A stretch of 64,000 nt of DNA from CAVUNY01 sp963768585 (lineage in GTDB: Bacteria > Chloroflexota > Anaerolineae > Anaerolineales > Anaerolineaceae), in assembly GCA_963768585.1 (NCBI GenBank), contig CAVYIF010000018.1, positions 432,802-496,801 on the forward strand, written 5' to 3'. The notes under the pieces were generated by a model. The model made no database searches. It was not told the origin of the DNA and saw only the letters and a program-made list of their open reading frames with translations. The position numbers and the translations under genes are program-made. Each line of letters starts with the position of its first letter. Within the stretch, counting starts at the first letter, position 1. Below, piece after piece: positions 26,013 to 34,660 of this stretch.

Positions 26013-28459
26013 AATTGCCCAGGCTGGCAGCCGGTCCAGACTGGAAGCAGTTCCTGGGCCTGGGGGAACAACTGCTCAAACAGCCAGACGCGGCAGCCCA
26101 ATGTCAATCGATTTCGGAAACCCTGGAGTCTCTATTAGGCTGCCAGGCTCAAACCTGGCTGGTCGAACCATTTTCTTCCCTGCCTTACGAACCGGAAATA
26201 GCCACCCTGCCGGATGCACCTGCCCCTGAGTTGGTGCATCGCGTGCTGTCCAGCCACCAGGCGGCCTGCCTGGGGGACGGCGATTCGATCCATTCTCCAT
26301 GTTCAGGCGAAAACAACTCCCGGGAAGCTGCTTTCCCTATTTTGGCCCAGGAAGACCTGATTGGGGTCGTCCACATCGCGCGTAAGAAGGGCCCGGCGTT
26401 TCGTCCGGAGGAATGGAATTTCTTAGAAGCGCTGACCGCCCACGCAGGTACCGCCATGCGGTCAACCCGGCAAGCCGCATTAATGAAATGGCGCTACGAA
26501 CAGTTGACCCTCGTACGGTCGGTCATGGCCCAGGTGGCCAACGTCCATAACATCGATGAGTTGTGCCAGCAAGTCACCGCGCTTATTCTGGAATCGTTTC
26601 ATTTTTATCACGTCTCAATCTTCACCCTGGAACCTGGGCGGCAGGAACTGCTGCTGCGCACCAATGTGACCAAAGATTTGGAAAACGAACCCCCGCTGGA
26701 CTATACCGTGGTCATGGGGCAGGGGATGATCGGCGCCGCGGCCCAATCCGGTGAAGAGCAAATCGCTCAAGATGTAAAGGAACATCCCCGTTACCGCTAC
26801 TTTGACAAATTAGCCAAAACACGCTCAGAAGCAGCCTTGCCCCTCAAGGTAGAGCACCACATTTTGGGGGTTCTGGATGTGGAAAGCGACCGGCGGGAAG
26901 CCTTCCACGAGAATGATATTCTGGTGCTGCGCTCTCTGGCAGATGGAATCGCGCTGGCGATTGAAGGCGCCCGGCACTACAACAACCAGAAGCGGCGCGC
27001 CGATCAGATTTCAGCCGTGGTCGAAGTGACCCACGTCTTGACCTCTATCCTCGACCTGGACCGTTTGCTTGAAGAAGTGGTGCAGGTCATCCAAAAACGC
27101 TTTAACTACCAGTATGTGCACCTGTTCTCGGTTCATCCTGGCAGGCGCAAGGTGTTTTACCTGACCGGCAGCGGCAGACGCAGCGAAAAGATGCGTTCGC
27201 TGGACTATACTTACGAGTTGGATGCACCCGTCGGAATTATCCCGTTTGCCGCGCGCAGCGGGCACACCTACCTGGCAAACGATGTTTCGGACGACCCGGT
27301 ATACCTGGCCAGCGATCTGCCCCCGGACGATACACGCGCAGAATTAGCCATACCGTTGAAATTTGGGGACGAGGTATTGGGCGTACTGGACTTGCAGAAC
27401 GACCAGGTCGATGCTTTTTCTCATGAAGATGTGACCCTGCTCGAAGCCCTCTCAGCCAGCATCGCCATTGCCTACCACAACGCTTCGCTGTACCGCAGCG
27501 AACAATGGCGCCGCCAGGTAGGAGACAGCTTCAGAGATGTCGCCAGTTTGCTCTCCACCAATGTGGCCGTCGACCACCTGCTGGATACTATCCTGACCGA
27601 GTTGGAACGCAACCTGCCCTGTGACGCCGCCGCAGTCTGGCTGGTAGAAGACCCTTCGGCAGCAAAGGGCGATAATGGACGGGCCGTAAAGTTAGCGGCT
27701 GTACACGGCATCAATCAGGAAGTGATCGATGGGACCAAAGATAATTCGGACCTGATGCACGCCTGGCTAAACGAATTATTGGAACTTGAAGGCCCATCGA
27801 CGCGAAGTATCGATGATTCATCCGGACCGCTGGGCGCTGTGCTTGGCTTTCCAGACGACTATTCTTCGATCGCCGTCCCCCTGCGTACCGGGGATGAACT
27901 GTTGGGGGTCGTCATCCTGGCGCATCACACGGCAAACCGCTACGGTACGGAAGCGCGTACCATTCTGAGCACCTTTGCCAGCTACGCGGCAGTCGCGATC
28001 CAAAATGCCCGCCTGTACAGTGAGGCCCAAACCCAGGCCTGGCTTTCTACGATTCTGCTGCAGGTCGCGGAAGCCAGCCAATCGGTCAACTCGGTCGATG
28101 AACTGCTGTCTTCTATGGTTCGGTTAACCCGTTTGCTGGTAGGCCTGAAGAAATGTGCCGTATTTCTTTGGGATGAATTGCAGGAAGCCTTTATTTTGAA
28201 GGACTCATACGGCTTAGAGCAGCCCTACCGCACGATTTTCGATCCGAGTGAGGTGCCCGCAATTACTCAGATGCGCGCGAGCCGCAGCATGGTTTATATT
28301 CAAGATGCTGCCAGCGAACTCAACCTGCCGGCAGCCGCAATGCCGGATGGCAACGGATCACTGATCCTGATGCCCCTGCTGACCCGCGATGCCCTGCAAG
28401 GCGCCTTTCTGGTAGCCCACCAATCGAGCAACTCATTCGGTCCCACATTCGGCGCTTGA
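26009..28459 (+). CDS. multi-GAF regulator, 5' part of frameshifted SpoIIE phosphatase
   Basis: An 816-residue ORF made of about five successive GAF-like domains (roughly 50-155, 180-325, 335-490, 505-670 and 685-816), each ending in an AxAIxNAxLY-type helix. It breaks off inside the fifth at a TGA (28457-28459). The missing helix, GIAHQTSVALENLHLL, is present in the +1 frame at the start of the next ORF. I infer one gene of about 1,270 codons, 26009-29843, with one extra base near 28454-28457. It would sense signals and drive the C-terminal phosphatase. The start overlaps the kinase stop (ATGA). Confidence 0.85.
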   Translation: MKLPRLAAGPDWKQFLGLGEQLLKQPDAAAQCQSISETLESLLGCQAQTWLVEPFSSLPYEPEIATLPDAPAPELVHRVLSSHQAACLGDGDSIHSPCSGENNSREAAFPILAQEDLIGVVHIARKKGPAFRPEEWNFLEALTAHAGTAMRSTRQAALMKWRYEQLTLVRSVMAQVANVHNIDELCQQVTALILESFHFYHVSIFTLEPGRQELLLRTNVTKDLENEPPLDYTVVMGQGMIGAAAQSGEEQIAQDVKEHPRYRYFDKLAKTRSEAALPLKVEHHILGVLDVESDRREAFHENDILVLRSLADGIALAIEGARHYNNQKRRADQISAVVEVTHVLTSILDLDRLLEEVVQVIQKRFNYQYVHLFSVHPGRRKVFYLTGSGRRSEKMRSLDYTYELDAPVGIIPFAARSGHTYLANDVSDDPVYLASDLPPDDTRAELAIPLKFGDEVLGVLDLQNDQVDAFSHEDVTLLEALSASIAIAYHNASLYRSEQWRRQVGDSFRDVASLLSTNVAVDHLLDTILTELERNLPCDAAAVWLVEDPSAAKGDNGRAVKLAAVHGINQEVIDGTKDNSDLMHAWLNELLELEGPSTRSIDDSSGPLGAVLGFPDDYSSIAVPLRTGDELLGVVILAHHTANRYGTEARTILSTFASYAAVAIQNARLYSEAQTQAWLSTILLQVAEASQSVNSVDELLSSMVRLTRLLVGLKKCAVFLWDELQEAFILKDSYGLEQPYRTIFDPSEVPAITQMRASRSMVYIQDAASELNLPAAAMPDGNGSLILMPLLTRDALQGAFLVAHQSSNSFGPTFGA

Positions 28460-28478
28460 CCAACAGACTTTTTCGATC

Positions 28479-29843
28479 TTGCAGGGCATTGCCCACCAGA
28501 CGTCTGTTGCGTTGGAAAACCTGCACCTGTTGGAAGCGCGCCAGGAAGAAGCCTATGTGACTGCCGTGCTGCTTCAGGTGGCCCAGGCCGTAGTCAGCCA
28601 AAACGAGCTGCAAGATATTCTGGATACGATTGTGCACCTGATGCCGATCCTGGTGGGCATTGACGCCAGCATTGTCTGCCTGTGGGACCCGGTTCAAAAG
28701 ACGTTTCACACCGCGCAAGTGTATGCCGGATCGCGCGAGTTGGAAAATGACCTGAGCGCCTGCGCTTACAAACCCGGACAATTCAATCTTCTGGAACAGG
28801 TGCGGGTTGCGGATTCGGCTTTTTACTGCAAGGTTCCAGACGACACCCCGGCTCCCAGCGGATGGTACGAGCTGGTACCCCAGCCGATCGAATACATGAA
28901 GACCGACTTTCTGAGGCCAGGTGAAGATTGGCTGCTGGGCTTTCCTCTTTCCGTTAAAGGAGAACTGCTCGGTGTTTTGCTGGCCAAAGAGGCGGCTGCA
29001 TCGGCCATTTTTCACGAACGTCGGCTGGAGATCGTCACCGGCATCGCCCAACAGGCCGCTCTGGCGATCCAAAATGAGCGCCTCACCCAGGAAATGGTGG
29101 TCCGCGAACGGCTCGAACGAGAAGTGCAGCTGGCGCGCCAGATCCAGCAAACATTCTTGCCCAACCGCCTGCCAAGATGGGAAGGCTGGGAAATCGCGGC
29201 CCGTTGGGAACCAGCGCGCATGGTCGGCGGCGATTTTTACGATATATTCCGGCTAAGCCGCGGACGGCTGGGGATGGCCATTGCGGATGTATCCGATAAG
29301 GGTCTGGCTGCAGCGCTGTATATGACCGTGGCGCGAACCCTGATTCGGGCGTATGCCCAGAATGCGCGCACTGCCTCCGCCGTTTTGCAGCGGGCAAACC
29401 ATCCCCTGGTCGCCGATACCCCGCACAGCATGTATGTGACAGCTGTTTTTTCCATTTTGGACCCGGAAAGCGGTGAATTAGAGTATGCCAATGCCGGTCA
29501 CAACCGGCCGCTGCTGCTTCGGGTCAAGGATCAATCGATTGAAGAACTGCCTAAAGGGGGCATGGCGATGGGTGTGCTGGCGCGCCATCAATTGACAGAT
29601 TACCATTTAACGCTCGAACCGGGCGATTGTCTTTTGTTTTATACCGACGGGGTCACTGAAACCTTCTCCGCAGAGGGAGAAGCCTACGGCGAAGAACGCC
29701 TTAAAAACACACTGCGAGCCTGCCTGGGGATGAATGTGGAAGAAGTTCTCAAAAAAATTGAGCAAAACCTGGCTGATTTTCGCGACAGCGCCCCGTCCAG
29801 TGATGATTTGACCCTGCTGGCAATCCGCCGCCTGGAAGAATGA
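28479..29843 (+). CDS. SpoIIE/PP2C phosphatase, 3' part of the GAF regulator
   Basis: The frame is open from about 28458 and lacks a convincing start (TTG at 28479, no RBS), as expected of the second half of a broken gene. One more GAF domain (about 25-205) is followed by a linker helix REVQLARQIQQTFLPNRLP and a PP2C-type SpoIIE domain. That domain shows ARMVGGDFYDIF, MAIADVSDKGLAAAL, YANAGHNRPLLL and LLFYTDGVTE, with the metal-binding Asp residues. It should dephosphorylate the STAS protein encoded at the head of the operon. Confidence 0.9.
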   Translation: MQGIAHQTSVALENLHLLEARQEEAYVTAVLLQVAQAVVSQNELQDILDTIVHLMPILVGIDASIVCLWDPVQKTFHTAQVYAGSRELENDLSACAYKPGQFNLLEQVRVADSAFYCKVPDDTPAPSGWYELVPQPIEYMKTDFLRPGEDWLLGFPLSVKGELLGVLLAKEAAASAIFHERRLEIVTGIAQQAALAIQNERLTQEMVVRERLEREVQLARQIQQTFLPNRLPRWEGWEIAARWEPARMVGGDFYDIFRLSRGRLGMAIADVSDKGLAAALYMTVARTLIRAYAQNARTASAVLQRANHPLVADTPHSMYVTAVFSILDPESGELEYANAGHNRPLLLRVKDQSIEELPKGGMAMGVLARHQLTDYHLTLEPGDCLLFYTDGVTETFSAEGEAYGEERLKNTLRACLGMNVEEVLKKIEQNLADFRDSAPSSDDLTLLAIRRLEE

Positions 29844-30517
29844 CATTAATTATGAGAAAATACGCAATTTTATGGGATATGGATGGCGTGCTGGCCGATT
29901 CGACCCGGCTGCATTACCTTTCGTGGGTAAACACCTTTGAAAAACGCGGTATCGAAATTACTTACGAAATGTTCACGCGCACATTTGGCCGGAATAACCG
30001 TGCGGTCTTGACGGATATCCTCGGCCGGCCTCCGGCCGAAGAAGAACTGGAGGAGATCGCCGCAGAAAAAGAAAACTGGTTCCGCGAAAATATCCCGGGG
30101 AACATGGACCTGCTGCCGGGAGTCCTGGATTGGTTGAAGCGCTTTCAGGCATGGGGTTTTGCGCAGGCGGTGGCTTCCTCGGCTCCCCAGGAGAACATCG
30201 AAATCCAGGTAGATAGTCTCAAGATCCGCTCATTTTTTGGAGGCCTGGTTTCGGCTGCGAACCTGCCTGGCAAACCCGATCCGGCGGTATTTCTGGAGGC
30301 GGCCCGGCGCCTGGGGGCCAAACCGGCCGATTGCGTGGTCATGGAAGATGCTCCGGCGGGTGTGGAAGGCGCAAAAAACGGGGGAATGAAATGCATTGCC
30401 GTACTCACCACCCAGAAAGCAAGCGCACTGCATGGCGCCGACTTAATCGTGGACCGGCTGACAGACCTGACCGAAAACCAGATGCGAAAGTTGCTTGGGC
30501 TTAACGCTCCTGCATAG
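29840..30517 (+). CDS. HAD-superfamily hydrolase, beta-phosphoglucomutase-like
   Basis: A 225-residue HAD subfamily I phosphatase or phosphomutase. It shows the nucleophile motif LWDMDGVLADS, a helical cap (about 25-85), VASSAPQENI (motif II), KPDPAVFLEAARRLG (motif III) and VMEDAPAGVEGA (motif IV). The ATG overlaps the phosphatase stop by 4 nt; a second ATG 12 nt on is also possible. The substrate is probably a sugar phosphate, by family only. No functional tie to the partner-switching genes is evident beyond co-transcription. Confidence 0.88.
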   Translation: MTLIMRKYAILWDMDGVLADSTRLHYLSWVNTFEKRGIEITYEMFTRTFGRNNRAVLTDILGRPPAEEELEEIAAEKENWFRENIPGNMDLLPGVLDWLKRFQAWGFAQAVASSAPQENIEIQVDSLKIRSFFGGLVSAANLPGKPDPAVFLEAARRLGAKPADCVVMEDAPAGVEGAKNGGMKCIAVLTTQKASALHGADLIVDRLTDLTENQMRKLLGLNAPA

Positions 30518-30536
30518 TTTCATCCTCAGAAGAATA

Positions 30537-30627
30537 TAAAGAGGTGATTTTCGGCGCAAAGCGCCGAAAATCACCTCTTTACTCGATTCCCCCGCCCAGC
30601 GAGGGGGGTTAGGGGGTGGGTGGTGAA
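30537..30627 (+). terminator. 21-bp palindromic terminator with G-rich flank (repeat copy 3)
   Basis: 21-bp arms (30537-30557 / 30561-30581) and a 3-nt AAA loop lie 20 nt after the HAD stop. A C-rich then G-rich tract (30588-30625, ending GGGGGTGGGT) follows, as in the composite repeats near folD. It serves as the terminator of the regulatory operon. Confidence 0.65.
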
Positions 30628-30695
30628 GTGTCTCCATGACAATGCTGAAATATTATTTCGGGGTATGTCATGTTAAAAAGTTTCTCCAACCGGAA

Positions 30696-31529
30696 TCAGT
30701 TTAAGGATTTCTTGCTGCGCGTGGTCTGCAGTTCAAAATCAGGGGCCTGGTGACTGAGCAGGTCGAGTGAAATATCAATTAATTCCCGGGCTTCATCGGC
30801 GGTGGTTGTGCCGACCGTCACCATGTCAATCGGACGGATGGTATTCCAGACATATGCCAGTCCGACAATGGGCATTAAACGCCCGGCTGCCAGCGGTTTG
30901 ATGGTCATCACCGGTTTTTGAGCCGATTGGATGATGCGCATCACCCAATCCACCTCGACCTGCATCAAGAACCCGGCAGCATTATAAATCTGGATGTACG
31001 TTTCAACATCTGCGCCCTGTTTATCGGCGTAGGGTACGGACTCAGGCATATGGGTAGAAAGCCCGGGGATCATCCCGCGCTCGCGGATCATGCGCGTGTA
31101 AAGATCCAGATCGCGAATCACGCCTGCCCGGCGATCCACCAGGGCATCCGTGACGCACTGGTGGGGCAAACAAAATGTACCCCCCTTTTGGGCACAAATA
31201 TCGAACATCCGCTCCGGTTCTTGATCGGGGCTGCCGCCCGGGAGCAGGTTAAATGACGGGGTCCAGACACGGATGATGCCTCTACCGATGCGGTCCTCGG
31301 CGATCTTGCAGGCATCCTCGGTTGCCGGATCTGGCATGCCCATAATCGCATCAACGCCGTGTTCCAGAAAGACAGTTACGATATCCGCCACACGATCCAC
31401 CGATTGGTAATCTTTGATGAAACGATCCTTGGCGGCGCTGGTATGAGAATACCCGCGGAACCAGTTGGTACCGATAATCATGCGGGGCATACTCACCCCA
31501 CCCACCATCGTACGCGGAAAGGTATCCAT
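30696..31529 (-). CDS. conserved hypothetical, TIM-barrel-like
   Basis: A 277-residue soluble protein from an ATG at 31529 with a strong GGAGG RBS; the longer ORF is rejected. The alternation of strands and helices (ADIVTVFLEHGVDAIMG, MIPGLSTHMPES, KPVMTIKPLAAGRL, DMVTVGTTTADEARELI) suggests a TIM barrel, as in aldo/keto reductases or class II aldolases. I recognise no catalytic signature. It stands alone between two divergent or independent units. Function is unknown. Confidence 0.7.
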   Translation of the reverse strand: MDTFPRTMVGGVSMPRMIIGTNWFRGYSHTSAAKDRFIKDYQSVDRVADIVTVFLEHGVDAIMGMPDPATEDACKIAEDRIGRGIIRVWTPSFNLLPGGSPDQEPERMFDICAQKGGTFCLPHQCVTDALVDRRAGVIRDLDLYTRMIRERGMIPGLSTHMPESVPYADKQGADVETYIQIYNAAGFLMQVEVDWVMRIIQSAQKPVMTIKPLAAGRLMPIVGLAYVWNTIRPIDMVTVGTTTADEARELIDISLDLLSHQAPDFELQTTRSKKSLN

Positions 31530-31591
31530 AAATGCCTCCTGCTTTGTAATGAATGTATTGTACAGTCGTAAACAGAAATTTGGAAGAGCTT

Positions 31592-31969
31592 TTACCCACC
31601 AAAGAACAGCGCCCACCACTTTTCCCAATGGTCAACTGCCATTGGGGTTGGTGTTGGTTGCACATAAGCGAGCGGAGTCGCGTTGGGGTCCTGCACCGGA
31701 AAGACCGGCACATCATTTTCCTGGTACCATTTGCGGTCATCATTGGCAAAACGCCGGACCGCTTCGTCAGAAGTGGCGAAGGCGATCTGGGTGACCAGCA
31801 CCTGTTTGGTTGACTCCAGATCATAAATGCTGGTTTTCATCTCATCATAAGTGCGCGATAAGCGAAACAAAACGGTCAGACGGGTGTTTAAATCCATCAA
31901 TAGAAAAAACGACAACACCAGCAAAATAACGACGACGATTTGTTTTTTATGACGTAGAATCGATTGCAT
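31592..31969 (-). CDS. septum formation initiator-like protein (FtsB/DivIC)
   Basis: A 125-residue bitopic membrane protein: a short basic cytoplasmic N terminus, one membrane helix (IVVVILLVLSFFLL), then a coiled-coil-like segment (RLSRTYDEMKTSIYDLESTKQ) and a Pro-rich tail outside. This layout is typical of FtsB/DivIC, which bridges FtsL and FtsQ at the division septum. In many Chloroflexi such a gene lies near a tRNA-Leu, as here, but I cannot confirm that from this window alone. Confidence 0.7.
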   Translation of the reverse strand: MQSILRHKKQIVVVILLVLSFFLLMDLNTRLTVLFRLSRTYDEMKTSIYDLESTKQVLVTQIAFATSDEAVRRFANDDRKWYQENDVPVFPVQDPNATPLAYVQPTPTPMAVDHWEKWWALFFGG

Positions 31970-32056
31970 AAGTTAATATTACCTGAAAGTTGAAATGTGG
32001 ACAAGCACCTTACCTGATTGGTGCAATAATTGCACCAGTTGAAGAAAAAAGAAAAA

Positions 32057-32077
32057 GAACCCCGTAAAACGGGGTTC
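32057..32077 (-). terminator. tRNA-Leu terminator
   Basis: 9-bp GC-rich stem (GAACCCCGT / ACGGGGTTC) with a 3-nt loop, followed on the minus strand by TTTTTC and TTTTTT tracts. A textbook intrinsic terminator 3 nt after the tRNA. Confidence 0.9.
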
Positions 32078-32080
32078 CAG

Positions 32081-32164
<84 letters not shown>

Positions 32165-32254
32165 ATTGCCTTGAGGCAGATGGTATTTTAACTGAAACGC
32201 TGATTTTGTCAACCTCTACGTGCTATAATTCCTAACGGGTAGGAATCCGGGGTT

Positions 32255-34660
32255 ATGGAAACTTTTTATCAACAATTGGTCAATCTCTTCATCGTTCCAC
32301 CAGGCAATTTGATTTATCATATCGTGCTGGTCTTTGCCGTTACCGCTGCCCTACAAGGCATATTGATTAACCGCAGTTCAGGCCAGAACGAATTTCAACG
32401 GCGGGCCTTGCTTGGGTTGGGCATGGTGCTGGCCGCGCAGGTGGTGCTCTTCATGGTTAGCGGTCTGGCCTGGCAGGGAGTGGTCAATCCACACGTGATT
32501 CTACCGCCGCTGGACCGTGCGGCAGCCTTGTTCAGCGTTTTATGGATCGTTTGGTTGTGGGCATTCCCGCGCGCCGAACGATTGGCCGATAGTTTAGCGG
32601 GGTTACTCACCGCCGCGGTGATTATTGCCTTCTTTTATACCTGGACACAGTGGGCCAACCAGCCGCCAGTACTGATTTTCAGCGCTTCGGAATTTGATAT
32701 GGCCTGGGAACTGGCTACGCTGGGATTAATTCTGGCCGGTATCTTAATCTTGGCACTGCGCAGACCGGTGGGATGGGGAATTGGCCTGGGCTTTTTGTTG
32801 ATAAACCTGGCCGGGCACAGCGTGCAATTCGTCTGGCCGAACCTTAACGGTGACTTTTCCGGAATCGTAAGATTGGCCCAGTTATGCAGTTTCCCCCTGC
32901 TGCCGGCCCTGGCCCAACGCCTGCATCCGTCAGGCGCATCCGAGGCCGTCCAATCCGGAATGCAGTTCAAAGTTGCACCGCAGTCTGGGCGCCAATCCGA
33001 CGAAATTGAACCAGGCATCATGCGCGAACGGCGGCGCTACAGTGCTGACCCACGAGCGGTGCAGGTCTGGTTGGACGTAGCCACCCAGACCGATGCAAAT
33101 AAAATGCTGGTTTCGGTAACCCGGGCCGTGGCACAAACCATGCTGGCGGATATTTGTTTTTATGTGACTGAATCTGGCGATGGTCAAGGCCTGGTTTTCC
33201 AGGTTGGGTATGACCTGATCCGTGAAGACGAACTTGCTGGAATGTTATTCAACCGCGATCAGCTCCCTTCACTGGCCTCCTCACTTCAGCGCAGACGTTC
33301 GTATCGTCTTGAGCCAGGGAGCAGCACCCTCGATCTGAAGACACTGGGCGAGCGTTTCGGCTTAAAAAAACTGGGCAGCCTTTTATTTATTCCTTTAACC
33401 AGCACCGAGATCAAGCCGGGAGGATTCCTGCTGCTCTCACCGTATTCCAACCGCTCATGGACGGTGGAAGATCAGAATTATTTCTCCGCGGCCATCGAAC
33501 CGCTGGCAAAAATATTGCAACATAAACCGGAAAAGGCCCCCGTGGTTGAACCTGGTCCCGCGGCGAATGGTGAGGTTGAAACCTTGAAGCAAATGCTGGA
33601 TCAAGCCCACCTTGAGAGCCAGCATTTGAAGGATGAATTAAGCAGTTTGCGCAAACAGCCGGCCTATCTGGATGTAGAATCGCTGCTGGTGGTGCAAAAA
33701 GAAGCGCAAGAAACGATTACCAACTTACAGTCAGAGATTGAACGGCTTCGAAGGGCCGCCGCAGAGGAAAGCACAGAGAGCCCCCAAATTCCGGGAGAGG
33801 GTTCTCATCTTGAATCAGAATTACGCAATTCATTAAAGGAAATCGCACGCTTGCAGAACAAGGTGGCTGAAACCAATATGCAAAACCTCACGCTGCAAAA
33901 TCAGGTCAGCCAGCCAATGCGAATGATCAACGAGGAACGTGAAGTGGTCGCATCGATTGCCCAGGAATTACGCCAGCCAATGGCCTCTATTGTTGGTTAT
34001 ACCGACCTGCTGCTCTCCGAGTCAGTGGGTATCCTGGGTGCCCTACAGCGTAAATTCTTAGATCGGGTTAAACTTTCTATCGACCGTATGCATTCTAATC
34101 TGGATGATCTGGTGCAAATCACTACCATGCAAAACGGCAACATTGAGCTTACCGCCAGGTCTGTGCAAGCGGGCGCAGCCATCGACCAGGCGTTGGAAGA
34201 AACACGCACCCAGTTTCAGCAGAAAAACATCGTTTTGCAGATCGACCTGCCCGACGAATTGCCAGAAATTCACACCGACCCGGATGCCATCAAACAGATC
34301 CTGGTGCACATTCTGCAAAATGCTGGGGTAGCTACCCCGGTTGAAGGGACGATTTTGCTCAAGGTGCGGGTTGATCAGCAAAACGCGGCAGAACCTTATC
34401 TGCTCTTCCAGATTACCGACAGCGGTGGGGGTATCTCTCCCACGGATCTACCTAAAGTCTTTTCGCACCGCTACCGGGCAGAACAGCCGTTGATCCTGGG
34501 GGTGGGCGATACAGGGGTCGGCCTGTTGATCGCCAGGACCCTCACCGAAGCCTGCGGCGGACGAATCTGGGTAGAAAGCGAGCCAGGAAAAACTGCGACC
34601 TTCAGCGTGCTGCTGCCCTTACACGCAACGAATAAAGCCGATATAACGGAATCTGCCTGA
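32255..34660 (+). CDS. membrane histidine-kinase-like protein lacking the phosphoacceptor His
   Basis: 801 aa. About seven membrane segments (1-220) are followed by a GAF-like domain (about 265-425), a coiled coil (about 435-560), a HisKA-like region and a GHKL ATPase domain. The H box reads IAQELRQPMASIVGYTDLLL, with Gln570 where HELR(T/N)P kinases have His. N-box-like LVHILQNAG, ITDSGGGIS, a GDTGVGL G2 box and a final WVESEPGKTATFSVLLP remain. It may be a pseudokinase or an ATP-dependent scaffold. The stop overlaps the LysM gene start (TGATG). Confidence 0.88.
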   Translation: METFYQQLVNLFIVPPGNLIYHIVLVFAVTAALQGILINRSSGQNEFQRRALLGLGMVLAAQVVLFMVSGLAWQGVVNPHVILPPLDRAAALFSVLWIVWLWAFPRAERLADSLAGLLTAAVIIAFFYTWTQWANQPPVLIFSASEFDMAWELATLGLILAGILILALRRPVGWGIGLGFLLINLAGHSVQFVWPNLNGDFSGIVRLAQLCSFPLLPALAQRLHPSGASEAVQSGMQFKVAPQSGRQSDEIEPGIMRERRRYSADPRAVQVWLDVATQTDANKMLVSVTRAVAQTMLADICFYVTESGDGQGLVFQVGYDLIREDELAGMLFNRDQLPSLASSLQRRRSYRLEPGSSTLDLKTLGERFGLKKLGSLLFIPLTSTEIKPGGFLLLSPYSNRSWTVEDQNYFSAAIEPLAKILQHKPEKAPVVEPGPAANGEVETLKQMLDQAHLESQHLKDELSSLRKQPAYLDVESLLVVQKEAQETITNLQSEIERLRRAAAEESTESPQIPGEGSHLESELRNSLKEIARLQNKVAETNMQNLTLQNQVSQPMRMINEEREVVASIAQELRQPMASIVGYTDLLLSESVGILGALQRKFLDRVKLSIDRMHSNLDDLVQITTMQNGNIELTARSVQAGAAIDQALEETRTQFQQKNIVLQIDLPDELPEIHTDPDAIKQILVHILQNAGVATPVEGTILLKVRVDQQNAAEPYLLFQITDSGGGISPTDLPKVFSHRYRAEQPLILGVGDTGVGLLIARTLTEACGGRIWVESEPGKTATFSVLLPLHATNKADITESA

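Noticed and set aside
28440..28481. prfB-like programmed +1 frameshift
   Set aside because: TGAC context matches, but there is no upstream Shine-Dalgarno-like stimulator and the P-site tRNA would re-pair poorly; mutation or sequence error is more likely.
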